In this document: piece by piece, positions 47,601 to 56,342 of the stretch
Layout: every line of letters starts with the position of its first letter
Position numbering within the stretch: the first letter of the stretch is position 1
Assembly (NCBI RefSeq): GCF_000276665.1
Contig: NW_004955423.1
Location: 1,228,998-1,292,997, forward strand
Length of the DNA: 64,000 nt
Reading direction: 5' to 3'
Source: Chinchilla lanigera
Taxonomy: Eukaryota; Chordata; Mammalia; Rodentia; Chinchillidae
Notes under the pieces: generated by a model
Databases searched by the model: none
The model's input: the letters and a program-made list of their open reading frames with translations, nothing else
Told to the model about the DNA's origin: nothing
Program-made: the position numbers and the translations under genes

Positions 47601-50600
47601 ACAGACAGCTTAGAGCAATTCAATAGCCAAAAAAGCAAATTTGGGGCTGGGGATTTAGCTCAGCGGCAAAAAGCGCCTGCCTGGCAAGCGCAAGGTCGTG
47701 AGTTCGGTTCCCGGTACCGGAGAAAAAAAAAAAATAAAATAAAAAAAAAAAAACAAAAAAGCAAATTCTCTGGAGACTTTCTTAAATTTTGCTTATTTCA
47801 CTTTTGTTTTTTGAGACAGAAGCTCATTAGGTAGTTCAGGCTGGCCTTGAACTTGCAGCTGTAATCCTCCTGCCCCAACTTCCCAAGTGCTGGGATTATA
47901 GGCATGCACTACCATGTCCTGCTACTTTCAGTTATTAGTCTTGTACATGTTAAAAAAAAAAAGTAGCAAGTTGGGCGTATTGGCACACACCTATAATTCC
48001 AGCACTTGTGAGGCTGAGGCAGGAGGATCCTCACGAGTTCAAGGCTAGGTTGGGCTACATAGTGAGTTCAAAGGCAGCCTGAATTACAGAGTTTGACCCT
48101 GACTCAAAATAAATAAATACATAAATAAATATAAAATATAAAAAATAGTTGGAAGAGATAAAAAACCTAAGAAGAAAATATCATTTAAAACATTCTGATT
48201 TAATTCCGACTGTGCACATGCCACCACGACATGAAACAGACCTCTAGCTTTATATTTTAATCAATACAACTACAAGTTTTGAGAATTAGTATTTATTGTA
48301 GCATATTTTATTTAAGACAGAATTTCAGTCCCCAGAAAAGAATAACTTTCACCAGGTGTTGTGGTGCACACCTGTAATCCCAGCACTCAGGAGGCTGAGG
48401 TAGGAGATTGTTGCAAGTTCAAAGCCAGCCTGGGCTACAAAGTAGTGAGCTAGTGAGCTCAAGACCAGCCTGAAGTGCATAATGAGACACTGTCTGAAAG
48501 ACAAAAAAGAGAATTTTAATCCCTAGCTGATTCTCAAAACTTGTGAATTATACCTGGAATCAAATATTATTTATACATAAACAGGAAAAATTTACTTAAC
48601 AAATTTGACTAAGGCCAAAGAATTTTCAGAGCAGAACTTACAGCTCTTGAATCTCAAAGTCAGTTCTTTCCATAATGTGAAACAGGTTAGAACTCATTCA
48701 AAAATACGTGTTTAAAAAAAGTAATGAAATAAAACAAATACCTATAATAGCTTAAAATTCCCTGTATTCATGGATCTATGAGTCTTAAACCCAAGTGTAC
48801 TTTCTTAAAATTAGCAAACCAGGAGGGCAAAAGCTTTTTTTTAAAACTAAGTTATAATATGTCAGATTCACTGGCAGTAAAGTTATTCAACTTTACCTTT
48901 TTCAGAACTGCTTCAGAATGCTTAATTTGCTCTGACATGGTAAAGCCAGGTAGCAAGTCAGATGTGCTAAAGCAAAGTCTAGTTAATTTAACTTATCATA
49001 AAAAAGAAAACCAAACTTTAACATATGAGAATCATATCACTTTTAAAAGTATATTATTAAGAAAACAAACAAAATGTACATTATTCCACTTGGATATAAC
49101 CTATATTCCTAAATTAATGCTGACAGGAAAATATATAAAAGGTCATATATAACATGATTGTCCTACTTTCAGAGTTACTCTGTAAGGACACACTTTAAAC
49201 ACCTGAAACATTACCTTAAGCTTTCTTTTAAAAAAATTTAATCTCACAAAACAAAATTCTAAAATGATTAATATCAGGTTATATATAAAATCTCTCACTG
49301 CAGTGAAATTATACATTCTTACCAACAGTAATGTTATGTATATTTTAAAAAAGATAAATTTACAGGGCAACACAATTTTTTAAAGTTAACAGACTGTCCT
49401 CATTATACAAAAAAATGCTCTTTCACTGTAACTTTGACTCACACATTAAACTGAATTTAGCATATCCCAAAGTTGAACTATTTAGCATTCTGCTTGCTAC
49501 AGCTGCACTTTTATTTGACCATGTCAATCAGTAATCTAAATATAACCTAGAAAAGAATAAACTCTCCCCCAAGAATATAGACTATAATGTCACTAGGTTT
49601 TTGGACAGATCCTTCTGTGGTACAAACAATATAGTGATGGTGAACCTTTTAGCCTTTCAATGATACAAACTGCCCCCTGCAGCACATGTGCCACAGGTTT
49701 ACCACCACTGTTTTAGACAAATGCTGTTAAAATCTTCTGCAATTCTCATTAAAAAAAGAAATGTTGGTAAATGGTTTTTTTTCTTTTTTGAGTTGTAAAA
49801 AGAAATTACAGCTACTAGTGCTAGATAATCTTGTGAAAGATTTATGACGGGAACCACATACATAATGTAAAAACAAAAACACAGAAAAAAATCGACAACT
49901 TGGCTTTCATTTTACTTGCAATTCAGCACACTGAAGAAGCAGGGAAAAAATACCAGCTTTACTAATCAAATGTCTTGTGGGGCATGGTGGCACAGGCCTG
50001 TAATCCCAGCACTCACACCTGTAATCCCAACATTCAGGAGGCTGAGGCAGGAGGGTTGTTGGGAGTTCAAGGCCAGACTGGGCTACAGAGTGAGCTCAAG
50101 ATCAGCCTGAACTGCATAGCGAGACCCTGTCTCAAAAAGACCAAAAAAAAAAGAATCAAATGTCTTTAGCCAGGCATAGTGCACACACGTAAAATCCCTG
50201 CAGCTAGGAGGCTGAGGCAGGAGGATCCTTATGAGTCCAAGGCCAGCATCAGCTATGTAGTGAGTTCAAGCCAGCCTGAACCACATGGTGAGACCCTGTG
50301 TCAAAAAATAAGAAAAAGAATCAAATATGCCTTTTCTTAGGAGCCTTTCTCCTCTGTACTGAGGTGGTACTGTGTTTATGTATAGTACTAACATGGCAGT
50401 GTGTGTGCATGTGTGTATCTCTTCGCCTAGCTGTGCTGGATATCAAACCCAAAGACTTACACATGACAGGCAAGTGCTCTACCTCTGAACTACATGCCCA
50501 GCCCAGCAGGATATATTTTAAATCTACCTTCAGGATGTCATAAAGGTTCAAAAGTGAATCATTTAATCTTTTTGTCCATATTGACAGTAAAATAGTGGAT

Positions 50601-52168
50601 ATGATCAATATAAGCAGATGTCTTCGCTACTTGACAGTAACAGGAAAGTCAAATTTTAAAAAGTTAAATTACAAATAAGAAATGAGTACTTGCCTCTCAA
50701 TATGATTAAAATTGATCAAAGTTTTATTTTTTCATGACTTCAAAAGCAACGAAGAAATTGTTGGAATTAGATTACAAAAGACAAATTATCACCTCAAATT
50801 GAATGTGCCTTTTTCCTAAAAGTACACTTAAAAGTTACCGAGAGTGCTGCCTAAAACACTGACTAGTAATTGTCTTCCCTCCCTGAAATCATCAGAATAC
50901 AACCTCCCAAATTCTTATAACTAGACTAACTCTTCCCAAGACAAGGGACAAGAATCTGTTGAAACTTTTAGAAGTGCTTTTCAACAAAAGCTTAAGTGTA
51001 TATATGCATCCAAATGGGAATGGCAGAAGGAAAGGATAGGGAAATGTGCCATTTAAAAAATGTCTTTGCCGGGCGTGGTGGTCCATGTTTGTGATCCCAG
51101 TGCGTGAGTCCAAGGCCAGCCTGAAATATATAGCTGCCTCAAAAACAAAAGAAAGCAAAAATCACGTGTCATATAACCTCTCAATCCAAGCTTCTCAATC
51201 CAAGCAAAGCAAGCGACATATATATATATATANNNNNNNNNNNNNNNNNNNNNNNNNNNNNNNNNNNNNNNNNNNNNNNNNNNNNNNNNNNNNNNNNNNN
51301 NNNNNNNNNNNNNNNNNNNNNNNNNNNNNNNNTATATATATATATACACACACACACAAGAAAGAGAGAACATTTAACGTTTTCTTAAAAGAAGTGCTTC
51401 AGTAACTAGATGAACATTCTACCATCAAACCGTGAAGGAGAAAATATACTCCCTCTATCCAACGCCAACAAACTTTACAACGTTAAGTATTTTGTGTTCA
51501 GAAAATCATTTCCTCTACATTGGTGAAAGCGTCACGGGGGACATGGGTGCTCTGACTTCACTCATTCCTGAAGTTCTGTCTAAATTTTAACTTTGCAAGG
51601 GAGAACTTTTGGGTTCCTTTCCCAGTCATCGTGATCCAAGTTCAATTGCAGGCAGGCAACTCCGGCTGCTTGCAGAGCTAGCTGTAAACTGCAAACTGTA
51701 ACAAAGCTTTACATTTGGAAGTATCTGTTGACCTTTCAGTTTGCAACCCTTGCCTTATTCGCTGGATGAAAAGGGCTGAGGAAAGAAGGCTACAAGGTAT
51801 TTTCTTAACACCAGCTGCCTCCCTACCCGCGAGGCTTTTTCATGAAGCCTACCAGTGACGAGGCATGAAGGCTTCGCACACGGACAGGTTTGTCAAGCGT
51901 CCCCCCTCTCTACCCTCAGTTAAACCAAATTCCACGCGAACGGCTTACCTTGTATGACGTGCTCTGGCGAGATAGTCTTCTTTTCTGATTTGTTGCAAAT
52001 CTCATTGGCTTCGGATGATATAAGGTGAATGAATTCAGTGCAGCAGTTCACCACCAGCTCTCGGGCATCGTTGGCCACCCGGACATTGGGAAGAGTCTCT
52101 TTGATCATCTTATTGATAGCAGCTCTGGGGATAGTGAGATCGTCATCGTTGCCGGATGAGGAGGCCAT
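35527..52168 (-). CDS. DR1: DR1 (NC2-beta), complete coding region in three exons
   Basis: The coding sequence joins 52168-51949, 42919-42756 and 35673-35527 on the minus strand: 220+164+147 = 531 nt, 176 codons plus TGA, which is the length of mammalian DR1. The product is the beta subunit of Negative Cofactor 2. It pairs with DRAP1 (NC2-alpha) through a histone fold, binds TBP on promoter DNA and blocks TFIIA/TFIIB entry; it is also a subunit of the ATAC acetyltransferase complex (established knowledge). The start follows from the conserved N-terminus MASSSGNDDDLTIPRAAINK. The histone fold covers roughly residues 10-85, the LxxLG-type helix GFGSYISEVKEVLQE follows, then a basic KRRKASSR patch, a Gln/Ala-rich segment (about 129-165) and an acidic tail ending DEEEDDDI. 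No frameshift or stop is present, so the gene looks intact. Confidence 0.97.
35856..35991 (-). repeat. B1 SINE in DR1 intron 2
   Basis: tttttgagaaagggtcttac, ggctggctttgaactcacta, aggattacgagcatgagcca. Confidence 0.88.
36000..36830. other. Intron 2 sequence, mostly unique
   Basis: 36255-36470 looks like an old interspersed repeat (gttggtaacaggcaactaaa), unassigned. Otherwise nothing. Confidence 0.35.
36836..37112 (+). mobile_element. TcMar-Tigger/MER2-like relic
   Basis: acatgcgacttcactttctt near the left end and tttcagatatccactgggga near the right end resemble terminal regions of this family. The interior is deleted. Confidence 0.5.
37918..38088 (+). repeat. B1 SINE
   Basis: ctgggcatggtggcacatgc through agaccctgcctcaaaagac with an A/C-rich tail. 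Confidence 0.93.
38300..38600 (-). mobile_element. Mariner transposase fragment
   Basis: Shares gacagtaaaagacatatcgt, ttgaacatacttatcccacc and tcttgtcactttctgaagca with the arms of the palindromic element at 25.95-26.36 kb. On the minus strand it continues into a segment matching the mariner region before the C-terminus. Broken by stops. Confidence 0.7.
38740..38932 (+). repeat. B1 SINE with internal repeat expansion
   Basis: The cctgtaatcccaacacc segment is repeated about three times (38760-38830) before gaggcaggagaatcactgtg. Confidence 0.88.
39080..39215 (+). repeat. Diverged B1 SINE
   Basis: agccagcatttgggagattg, tcatggccagcctgggctac, catagtgagacacatagc. Confidence 0.85.
39330..39400 (-). 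mobile_element. Short L1 3' end
   Basis: Reads cagtacatgattacattcat tatggggagt on the plus strand, the complement of the L1 tail also seen near 32900-32945. Confidence 0.5.
40092..40311 (-). repeat. B1-ID dimer SINE
   Basis: ID part 40092-40172, A/T-rich joint, then B1 part with ttttgaggcagggtctcata and ggaattacaggtgtatgcta. Confidence 0.8.
40320..41110. other. Unique intron 2 sequence
   Basis: No gene or repeat recognised. Confidence 0.45.
41120..41313. mobile_element. Palindromic Tc1/mariner-type MITE
   Basis: The 194-bp element is bounded by TA on both sides. The left end CAGTGGCATCTTGGTTC is matched by the right end read inverted, CAGTGGTACCTTGGTTC. Deeper in both arms ggtcgcaaactga, tggatgagaa and caaatt recur inverted, so each arm is about 80 bp. 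It carries no coding capacity. Confidence 0.82.
41903..42060. mobile_element. hAT-like MITE
   Basis: The right end ggttcgccaccactg is typical of an hAT terminal repeat and is shared with 49632-49710. Near-identical 8-mers TACTAGGT (41895-41902) and GACTAGAT (42061-42068) look like an 8-bp target duplication. Internally gccataggtttgccaccag and agagctttcatt are duplicated. Confidence 0.6.
42309..42465 (-). repeat. B1-ID dimer SINE
   Basis: ID part ggtattgaacccagagcttc ... gtcctcagccc; B1 part ttttgagatacggtcttgct ... gattacaagcatgtaccac. Confidence 0.8.
42756..42919 (-). CDS. DR1: DR1 coding exon 2
   Basis: Preceded on the minus strand by a pyrimidine-containing acceptor ending CTCTAG and followed by the consensus donor GTAAGT. 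The G left by exon 1 plus the first two bases gives the Ala of ALESLGFGSY. The exon encodes residues 74-128: the last histone-fold helix region, the basic KRRKASSR segment and the Glu/Gln-rich helix PEEELLRQQQELFAK. Intron 2 is phase 0. Confidence 0.97.
43390..43476 (-). repeat. Old ID-like SINE
   Basis: Minus strand: tgctggagaagtagctcagt ... ctgggtttaaagctcc. Confidence 0.7.
43888..44048 (-). repeat. B1 SINE
   Basis: tttttgagacagggacttgc, cccaggctggtcccaaactc, gctaggattacaggtatgcg. Confidence 0.93.
44326..44489 (-). repeat. B1 SINE
   Basis: ggatagggtcttactataag, caggctggtctcagactcac, gctgggattacaggtgtgtg. Confidence 0.92.
44594..44718 (+). repeat. B1 SINE, 5'-shortened
   Basis: ggaggctgaggcgggaggat, duplicated core, gtgagacctgtctcaaaaaa. 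Confidence 0.9.
44725..45740. other. Unique intron 1 sequence
   Basis: No gene or repeat that I recognise. Confidence 0.45.
45744..45815 (+). repeat. GA-rich microsatellite
   Basis: Imperfect GGGA/GAGA units. Confidence 0.9.
46319..46421 (-). repeat. Degenerate B1 SINE
   Basis: Keeps tcctgcctcagcctctcaga, tactgggatttaagaggcat and accatgcccagc. Confidence 0.75.
46545..46705 (+). repeat. B1-ID dimer SINE
   Basis: B1 part gagctagtcatgatggcaca ... gagaccttctctcaaaat, ID part ggggatggggaggtaattca ... cactccccagta. Confidence 0.8.
46998..47085 (+). repeat. ID-like SINE
   Basis: ggactgggaatgctgctccg, tggtagagagcttgcttagc, gagttcaacccctag. Confidence 0.8.
47642..47753 (+). repeat. ID-type SINE with perfect 14-bp target duplication
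   Basis: CAAAAAAGCAAATT at 47628-47641 and 47754-47767. The body matches the youngest copies. Confidence 0.95.
47802..47923 (-). repeat. B1 SINE
   Basis: ttttttgagacagaagctca, ggctggccttgaacttgcag, gctgggattataggcatgca. Confidence 0.92.
47968..48130 (+). repeat. B1 SINE
   Basis: gttgggcgtattggcacaca, duplicated core, tgactcaaaataaataaata. Confidence 0.92.
48351..48510 (+). repeat. B1 SINE
   Basis: ccaggtgttgtggtgcacac through gagacactgtctgaaagac. Confidence 0.92.
48515..49630. other. AT-rich intron 1 sequence
   Basis: No gene signature. The open frame at 48778-49152 has low-complexity AT-driven composition and no recognisable domain. Confidence 0.45.
49632..49710. mobile_element. Short hAT-like MITE
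   Basis: 79 bp with inverted ends TAGTGATGGTGAACC and, read inverted from the right, CAGTGGTGGTAAACC. Related to 41903-42060. Confidence 0.6.
49977..50151 (+). repeat. B1 SINE, first of a tandem pair
   Basis: gtggggcatggtggcacagg. The segment cctgtaatcccarca is duplicated within it, and aatcaaatgtctt recurs on both sides. Confidence 0.92.
50168..50312 (+). repeat. B1 SINE, second of a tandem pair
   Basis: agccaggcatagtgcacaca through gagaccctgtgtcaaaaaat, directly after the target repeat of the first copy. Confidence 0.92.
50424..50504 (-). repeat. Old ID-like SINE
   Basis: Minus strand: gggctgggcatgtagttcag ... tgggtttgatatccagcac. Confidence 0.75.
50510..51060. other. Unique intron 1 sequence
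   Basis: No gene or repeat recognised. Confidence 0.45.
51068..51155 (+). repeat. Internally deleted B1 SINE
   Basis: gccgggcgtggtggtccatg is joined directly to gagtccaaggccagcctgaa. Confidence 0.85.
51233..51332. other. Assembly gap of 100 N
   Basis: Exactly 100 N are bordered by (TA)n on the left and (TA)n(CA)n on the right. The round number suggests a placeholder of unknown true length inside a collapsed microsatellite in DR1 intron 1. Any open frame crossing it is an artefact. Confidence 0.98.
51949..52168 (-). CDS. DR1: DR1 coding exon 1
   Basis: Encodes residues 1-73 and the first base of codon 74. The ATG (52166-52168) lies in a strong Kozak context, with A at -3 and G at +4. The frame is open upstream only to a TGA at 52229-52231 with no ATG between, which fixes the start. 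The exon carries the N-terminal part of the histone fold, including the stretch VRVANDARELVVNCCTEFIH. It ends CAAG followed by the donor GTAAGC, so intron 1 is phase 1. Confidence 0.97.
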
Positions 52169-52646
52169 CGTACCTTCCTCTCTCCGAGCTCCGACTTTTA
52201 AAAACACCCCGGGCTCTGGAGCACTACTTCAGAGACTTCTCAGAAGGCCGCCTCTGCGCTGATCCCTAGAGCACGCGAGGAGGGTAGAGAGAAAGAGGAA
52301 GGGAGGGTAAACGCGCTCCAGAGGGCGGAACACTGGCCGCTGACAGATTCAGCGCGAGTCTGGAGCAAAGTCGCGGGAGGGAGGCTGAGGGCTCGGGGCA
52401 CCGCTGCCTCGGTGGCAGAGGGGACGGCAAGGTGGTCCGGAAATCGCAGCGGCTGGGAACCACCTTCGCGTCTTCTCAAAGGGGCGGGAGCTGTCGCCTA
52501 ACCGGTCCTCGGCGCCGACGCCGGGCGAGACCCGGCGGTACCAGCCTCGCCTCGGCGCTGGGCGGACACCCGCAGGCTCGGCTCTACACAGCTCGAGCCC
52601 CAGCTGCCGCCCCCGCCAGCAGCCGCTGCCGCTGCCTCGGCCAAAC
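52169..52646 (-). other. DR1: ATG-free DR1 leader (5' UTR candidate)
   Basis: Between the DR1 start and 52647 the minus strand has no ATG at all over 478 nt, so no upstream ORF could start with AUG in a leader of this length. The in-frame TGA at 52229-52231 excludes an N-terminal extension. The leader is GC-rich. Where it begins is inferred. Confidence 0.6.
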
Positions 52647-52885
52647 CATCCTTCGGACACCCGCGCCGCGCCTCAGAACATGTCGGCCGCTACCGCCGCT
52701 TGGACTGCGGCAGCCACCTGGAAACGAGTATGAATAGAGCCAAGCGCAAGGGGAGGTTCTGCGGCGGCCGCCGTGGCAGTGTAGCCGGAACACAGGTCTT
52801 GGAACCCGAAGCGGCGGCGGCGGTAGTCACCCCAGAGGCCGAGGAGGAAGGTTTGCTGGAAGTTGCTCCCGACACCCTTTGCGCC

Positions 52886-52937
52886 ACCGGAAGTCTCGCT
52901 CCTTAGGGCCCGGCCTCTCTCCGACACCGACTTCCGG
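52886..52937. promoter_or_regulatory. Pair of oppositely oriented ETS-type motifs
   Basis: CCGGAAGT reads on the plus strand at 52887-52894 and on the minus strand at 52930-52937, 36 bp apart within the CpG island. GABP/ETS sites of this kind are frequent in TATA-less and bidirectional promoters. Function here is inferred. Confidence 0.4.
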
Positions 52938-52939
52938 GT

Positions 52940-53600
52940 GTGGCTGCGGCCCTTCCCCCGCCCGTGGCGGCGGGACCCGCGTGTCCTCAGCGCCAGCAGC
53001 TTCCGTTTCTGGAGGTCCCGCCACGCGCCCGGGGACCCCGTCCCTTCCACAGGGACTGTGGCGAGACAAGCGCGCGCCTCGCCGTGTCGGAGTCGCCAGC
53101 GCAATTGCCGCAGGGCTGGGCGTTTCACAAGGAAGGACGAGGGTGGGTATTTCTGCCCGTCGGAGCTACCGGAGGCTTCAAAACCTCTGTCCAGTTTAGG
53201 GACAAAGCGCTGGATATTACCAGTACTCTTTTACTCTTTTAGAACCCCGAATTGAGATTAAAAGCGAGAGAAAAGGGCCCTGGACTCTGGAGTGAAAGGT
53301 GGGAAAGCAGTACTCGTGGGCATGTGTCTGCCACGTTTGGAGAAAAGGCTTTTAAAGATAATGTGGATAACGCTATTGTGATCAAAGCTCTGTAGCCCTC
53401 CACCCAGTTTCTCTTTTTTGGGAAATGAAGCATTCAGAGAAATGACTTGCCCAGTCCCTAGAAATGGCTAAATCAGAAGCTAAAAGTCGGGGATGCGTTT
53501 GCATACAATGTGCCTACTGCAAGGTTACAATTTAGCCATTTTTCGTGGTGCATTGAAAGATGGCTTCTGAAGAGCGGAATAATTACATTATGGCATCTTA
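52940..53600. other. Outer CpG-island flank and unique sequence
   Basis: The GC-rich part (to about 53200) has several overlapping open frames on both strands, but they reflect high GC and none resembles a known protein. From 53200 to 53600 the sequence becomes AT-rich unique DNA with no SINE. A divergent non-coding RNA could start here, as in human upstream of DR1, but no splice-supported exon can be shown. Confidence 0.4.
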
Positions 53601-53608
53601 AGTAACTG

Positions 53609-54472
53609 GTTTTTGTTTTGTTTTGTTTTGGTTTGGTTTGGTTTTTATTTTAAAGAGAGTAGTAAATGAGAAACAAAGAAATAGAACAGTAGCAGCATAC
53701 CGGTGTTACAAACATAAACAAATCAAAGCAAGAACATTCAAAGTGATACAGAGTCTCAAGACAAAATGATGCGAATCAACAGTAGTTGTTACATTGCATA
53801 TCGCTATCCTCAACTACATTGCTCACCTTAGCAGATGTAAGAATGAAAGATTGCTCAAACCATTATAGGGAATAAGAAAATAATTCTTCAATAAAACAGC
53901 AGAGATAATACAGTTTCTCTAGACAAGATGGTAGAAGTTCACCATTGTAATTCCATTGCATATTGTTACCTTCAAATCAGTTGCTCAGACCACCAGACAC
54001 AAGCATGCAAAGTCGATCAGAACATAAAAAAGTGTAATCATTAACTGTTCATTTCAATATACCATCAGACATCAGCAATACATCTATCGCAGCTATTCAT
54101 ATATATATTTATATTTTATGTTCCTTCTTTCTTTTTTCTTCTTTCCCTCAGCCCAGTCGTTCCTTCCTTTGAGCAATTTCTTTCTCTTTCCTATCATCTA
54201 TTGTACATTTTGAGTTTTACCCAGTCTTTCAGGTTCCTACACCAAGGAGACAATATGATGTTATGGTCTCTAGTTGCATCCATTTACCTACAAAAGCCTC
54301 GAGATTATCTTTTTTAATAGCTGAGTAATACTCCATTGTATAAAAATACCACATCTTTTTTATCCATTCCTCGATGGATGGGCATCTGGGTTGTTTCCAA
54401 GATTTAGCTAATCCCCTTCTGGGTATTTTCCCAGAAGAGTTAAAGACATCATACCACAGCAACATATGTGTG
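53609..54472 (-). mobile_element. L1 3' end next to the DR1 promoter
   Basis: The poly-T-like start (53609-53650) is the L1 tail. The minus strand then shows the 3' UTR (as at 18270-18808) and an ORF2 C-terminal piece MWYFYTMEYYSAIKKDNLEA near 54350-54290, preceded by a B-box-like CPSIEEWIKK segment. 5'-truncated, about 0.86 kb. Confidence 0.85.
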
Positions 54473-54521
54473 TTTTGTTTTGTTTTTGAGACCAAACTGC
54501 TTTGATAAAAATATATTTTAA

Positions 54522-54642
54522 ACCTGGAGTGGTGGCACACACTTATAACCCCAACACCAGGAAGGCTGAGGCAGGAGGATCATGTCAGTGGATCATGAGA
54601 CCAAGTTGAACTGCACTGTGAGAACCTGTCTCAAAACATATA
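54522..54642 (+). repeat. B1 SINE
   Basis: aacctggagtggtggcacac, ggaaggctgaggcaggagga, gtgagaacctgtctcaaaac. Confidence 0.88.
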
Positions 54643-54677
54643 AACAAATAATAAAGTTTTCTTAGGAATATGAATTT

Positions 54678-54905
54678 GGCCAGATGTTGTGCATGTCTGT
54701 AATCCTAGTTACTTTGGAGGGTGAGGTTAGAGGCTGGTCAATTTGAGGCTAGCCTAGGCAACACTGAGATCTCATCTCAAAATTTTTAAAAGTACAATTT
54801 AAATAAATACCTTTTCCTAAAAGGAGCTAGTGATGTAACTCAGGACTAAGGGTGCTGCTTGCCTGGTATGCTCAAGTTCTTGGGTTCAATCTCTAACACT
54901 GCAAA
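54678..54905 (+). repeat. B1-ID dimer SINE
   Basis: B1 part ccagatgttgtgcatgtctg ... gagatctcatctcaaaat, long AT joint, ID part ggagctagtgatgtaactca ... gggttcaatctctaacac. Confidence 0.8.
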
Positions 54906-54909
54906 AGAA

Positions 54910-55290
54910 AAAGCGAAGTTGTTGGCTCATCTATCTAGCAAAAATTGTCCCCAGAGTTGTCCCATTGTCACTAACCCAAATCTTATCCCTCCTGAAAAAA
55001 CAATTATTTTTGTTCTTCCATATAATATTTCTGATTTATAGACTTAGGAACTATAGATCAGTAGAACATGCATATTAAATTGTTATTTCAGTAATAGGTT
55101 ATTACTACAGGGTTTTGTGGTGATATAAATAGCATGAAACATGTAGTAAAAGAGATCTTGGTTCCAGTGCCAGCCCCAGATTTTATCCTTGTGTCCCCAA
55201 GGCCATCAGTAGCAAGCACTTGACAAGCACTCAAGAACTATTACTGACTTTGAAGGTATATGACGACTTTTAAGGATAGTAGAGAACAGA
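54910..55290. other. Unique sequence
   Basis: Nothing recognised. Confidence 0.4.
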
Positions 55291-55293
55291 GAC

Positions 55294-55412
55294 ACCAGTC
55301 ATGGTGATCCTCATCTGTAATCCCAGCTATTTGGGAGGCTGAGAAAGAGGGTTATAAATTTGAGGCCAGCCTTGGTAACATAGTGAGACCTTGTTGCAAA
55401 GATAAAAAAAAT
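55294..55412 (+). repeat. B1 SINE
   Basis: gtcatggtgatcctcatctg, ttgggaggctgagaaagagg, gtgagaccttgttgc. Confidence 0.82.
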
Positions 55413-55507
55413 TTGAAAAGCCCACTCAAAGAAGAAAATATGTCAGGAAAGATTTGAAAGAATCCAAGAAACACAGTGAGAAGAACTAATGGGGAGAGCC
55501 TTGCAAA

Positions 55508-55650
55508 GGGCTGAGAGGCCCTTGCTGGTCCTCGTGGGAGGTGGAGGTAGGAGTATCACTTCATTTAAGGCCAACCGGAGGTTCATAGTGACTTCAAGGC
55601 CAGTCTGATTTAGAGTGCGACCCTGTCTCAAAAAAACTCTAAAAAAAGAG
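55508..55650 (+). repeat. Diverged B1 SINE
   Basis: ggtggaggtaggagtatcac, tcaaggccagtctgatttag, gcgaccctgtctcaaaaaaa. Confidence 0.8.
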
Positions 55651-55654
55651 GGTG

Positions 55655-56335
55655 AGATACCACAGAAGAGGATCAAAAATAGTGTCATTGAATTAAAAGG
55701 TCAAGTGGAAATCAACATGGAAAGAATTGAAGAACTAGAAGAATGGGAACCAGGCAGCAGAGAGTACTTTCTTTTTTTTTAAAGAGAGAATACTCTTTAA
55801 AAGTTTGGTAATAAAGGGAAAGGAAGCAAAGAGGAAACAGCCTGAGGAGGAAGCAAAGTTGAGAAGGATTGCAAAGTCTAAAAAACTCTGTAAGGGAAAG
55901 TAGCCTGAGGAGAGAGGTAGATTTAAATACAGCAAAAGAAGTCTTAAAAGAAACAAAAGAGGATATGATTGAAAAAGAACAGACAGAGTGATCAGAATTA
56001 ATATAGATCTTAGCATATCTCACAGAAAAGGTGAAGCCAGGATTGTAGGTGAGTGATTATAGGTAGTGATTGCAAAGAGAGATGATCAGAAGACAAAAAA
56101 AATCTTTAGAGAATGACCATAGGCAAGGACAAAGGAGAAAATAGCAAAAATAAGTTGGTAAATTTGCTGTCAAAGAAGTAGACACAAAACTGACCATGTT
56201 GTAGAAAAGTAAGAAATAGCCAAAAGTGTTAAGTGTACAAATAAGAGAATAAACACTAAGAATAAATGATATTCATGCAGTTCTTGAACAAAAGCCTTGA
56301 AGCCCTTTTTTTTGGTTTGTTCAGTTAAAGCTGAT
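55655..56335. other. Purine-rich unique sequence
   Basis: A- and G-rich on the plus strand; open frames on the minus strand reflect this composition. No gene. Confidence 0.45.
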
Positions 56336-56342
56336 AAATTTC

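Larger units (their letters stand above)
42920..51948 (-). other. DR1: DR1 intron 1 (9.0 kb)
   Basis: Bounded by GTAAGC after exon 1 and CTCTAG before exon 2. It contains about ten SINEs, an hAT-like MITE near 49.63 kb, a GA-rich tract (45744-45815) and the assembly gap at 51233-51332. Open frames here, such as the one at 48778-49152, are AT-rich and match no family I recognise. The first 600 nt after exon 1 (51340-51940) is SINE-free and may carry promoter-proximal elements. Confidence 0.9.
51900..53200. promoter_or_regulatory. DR1: CpG-island promoter of DR1
   Basis: GC content and CpG density rise abruptly between about 51.9 and 53.2 kb, in an otherwise AT-rich window. The DR1 leader and first coding exon lie in it. 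Visible elements include a GC box (GGGGCGGGAG, 52481-52490) and two ETS-type sites in opposite orientations (ACCGGAAGT at 52886-52894 and ACTTCCGG at 52930-52937). No well-placed TATA box is seen, which is normal for a housekeeping CpG promoter. The island extends about 0.5 kb beyond the likely leader, so divergent transcription is possible. The transcription start cannot be set from sequence alone. Confidence 0.85.

Noticed and set aside
48778..49152. 124-codon open frame in DR1 intron 1
   Set aside because: AT-rich, no domain or motif, no splice support; expected by chance in intronic DNA.
51046..51405. Frames crossing 51233-51332
   Set aside because: They contain the N gap and cannot be evaluated.
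52195..52204. TATA-like TTTTTAAAA just upstream of the DR1 ATG
   Set aside because: It lies about 30 nt from the start codon inside the likely leader, too close to serve as the main TATA box.
52166..52207. In-frame N-terminal extension of DR1 (frame open to 52207)
   Set aside because: The upstream codons contain no ATG (the first is GTG) and are closed by TGA at 52229-52231. The conserved DR1 N-terminus starts at 52168.
52432..53255. Several overlapping open frames of 65-151 codons in the CpG island on both strands
   Set aside because: High GC content removes stop codons. No homology or splice context is seen, and they overlap the DR1 leader.
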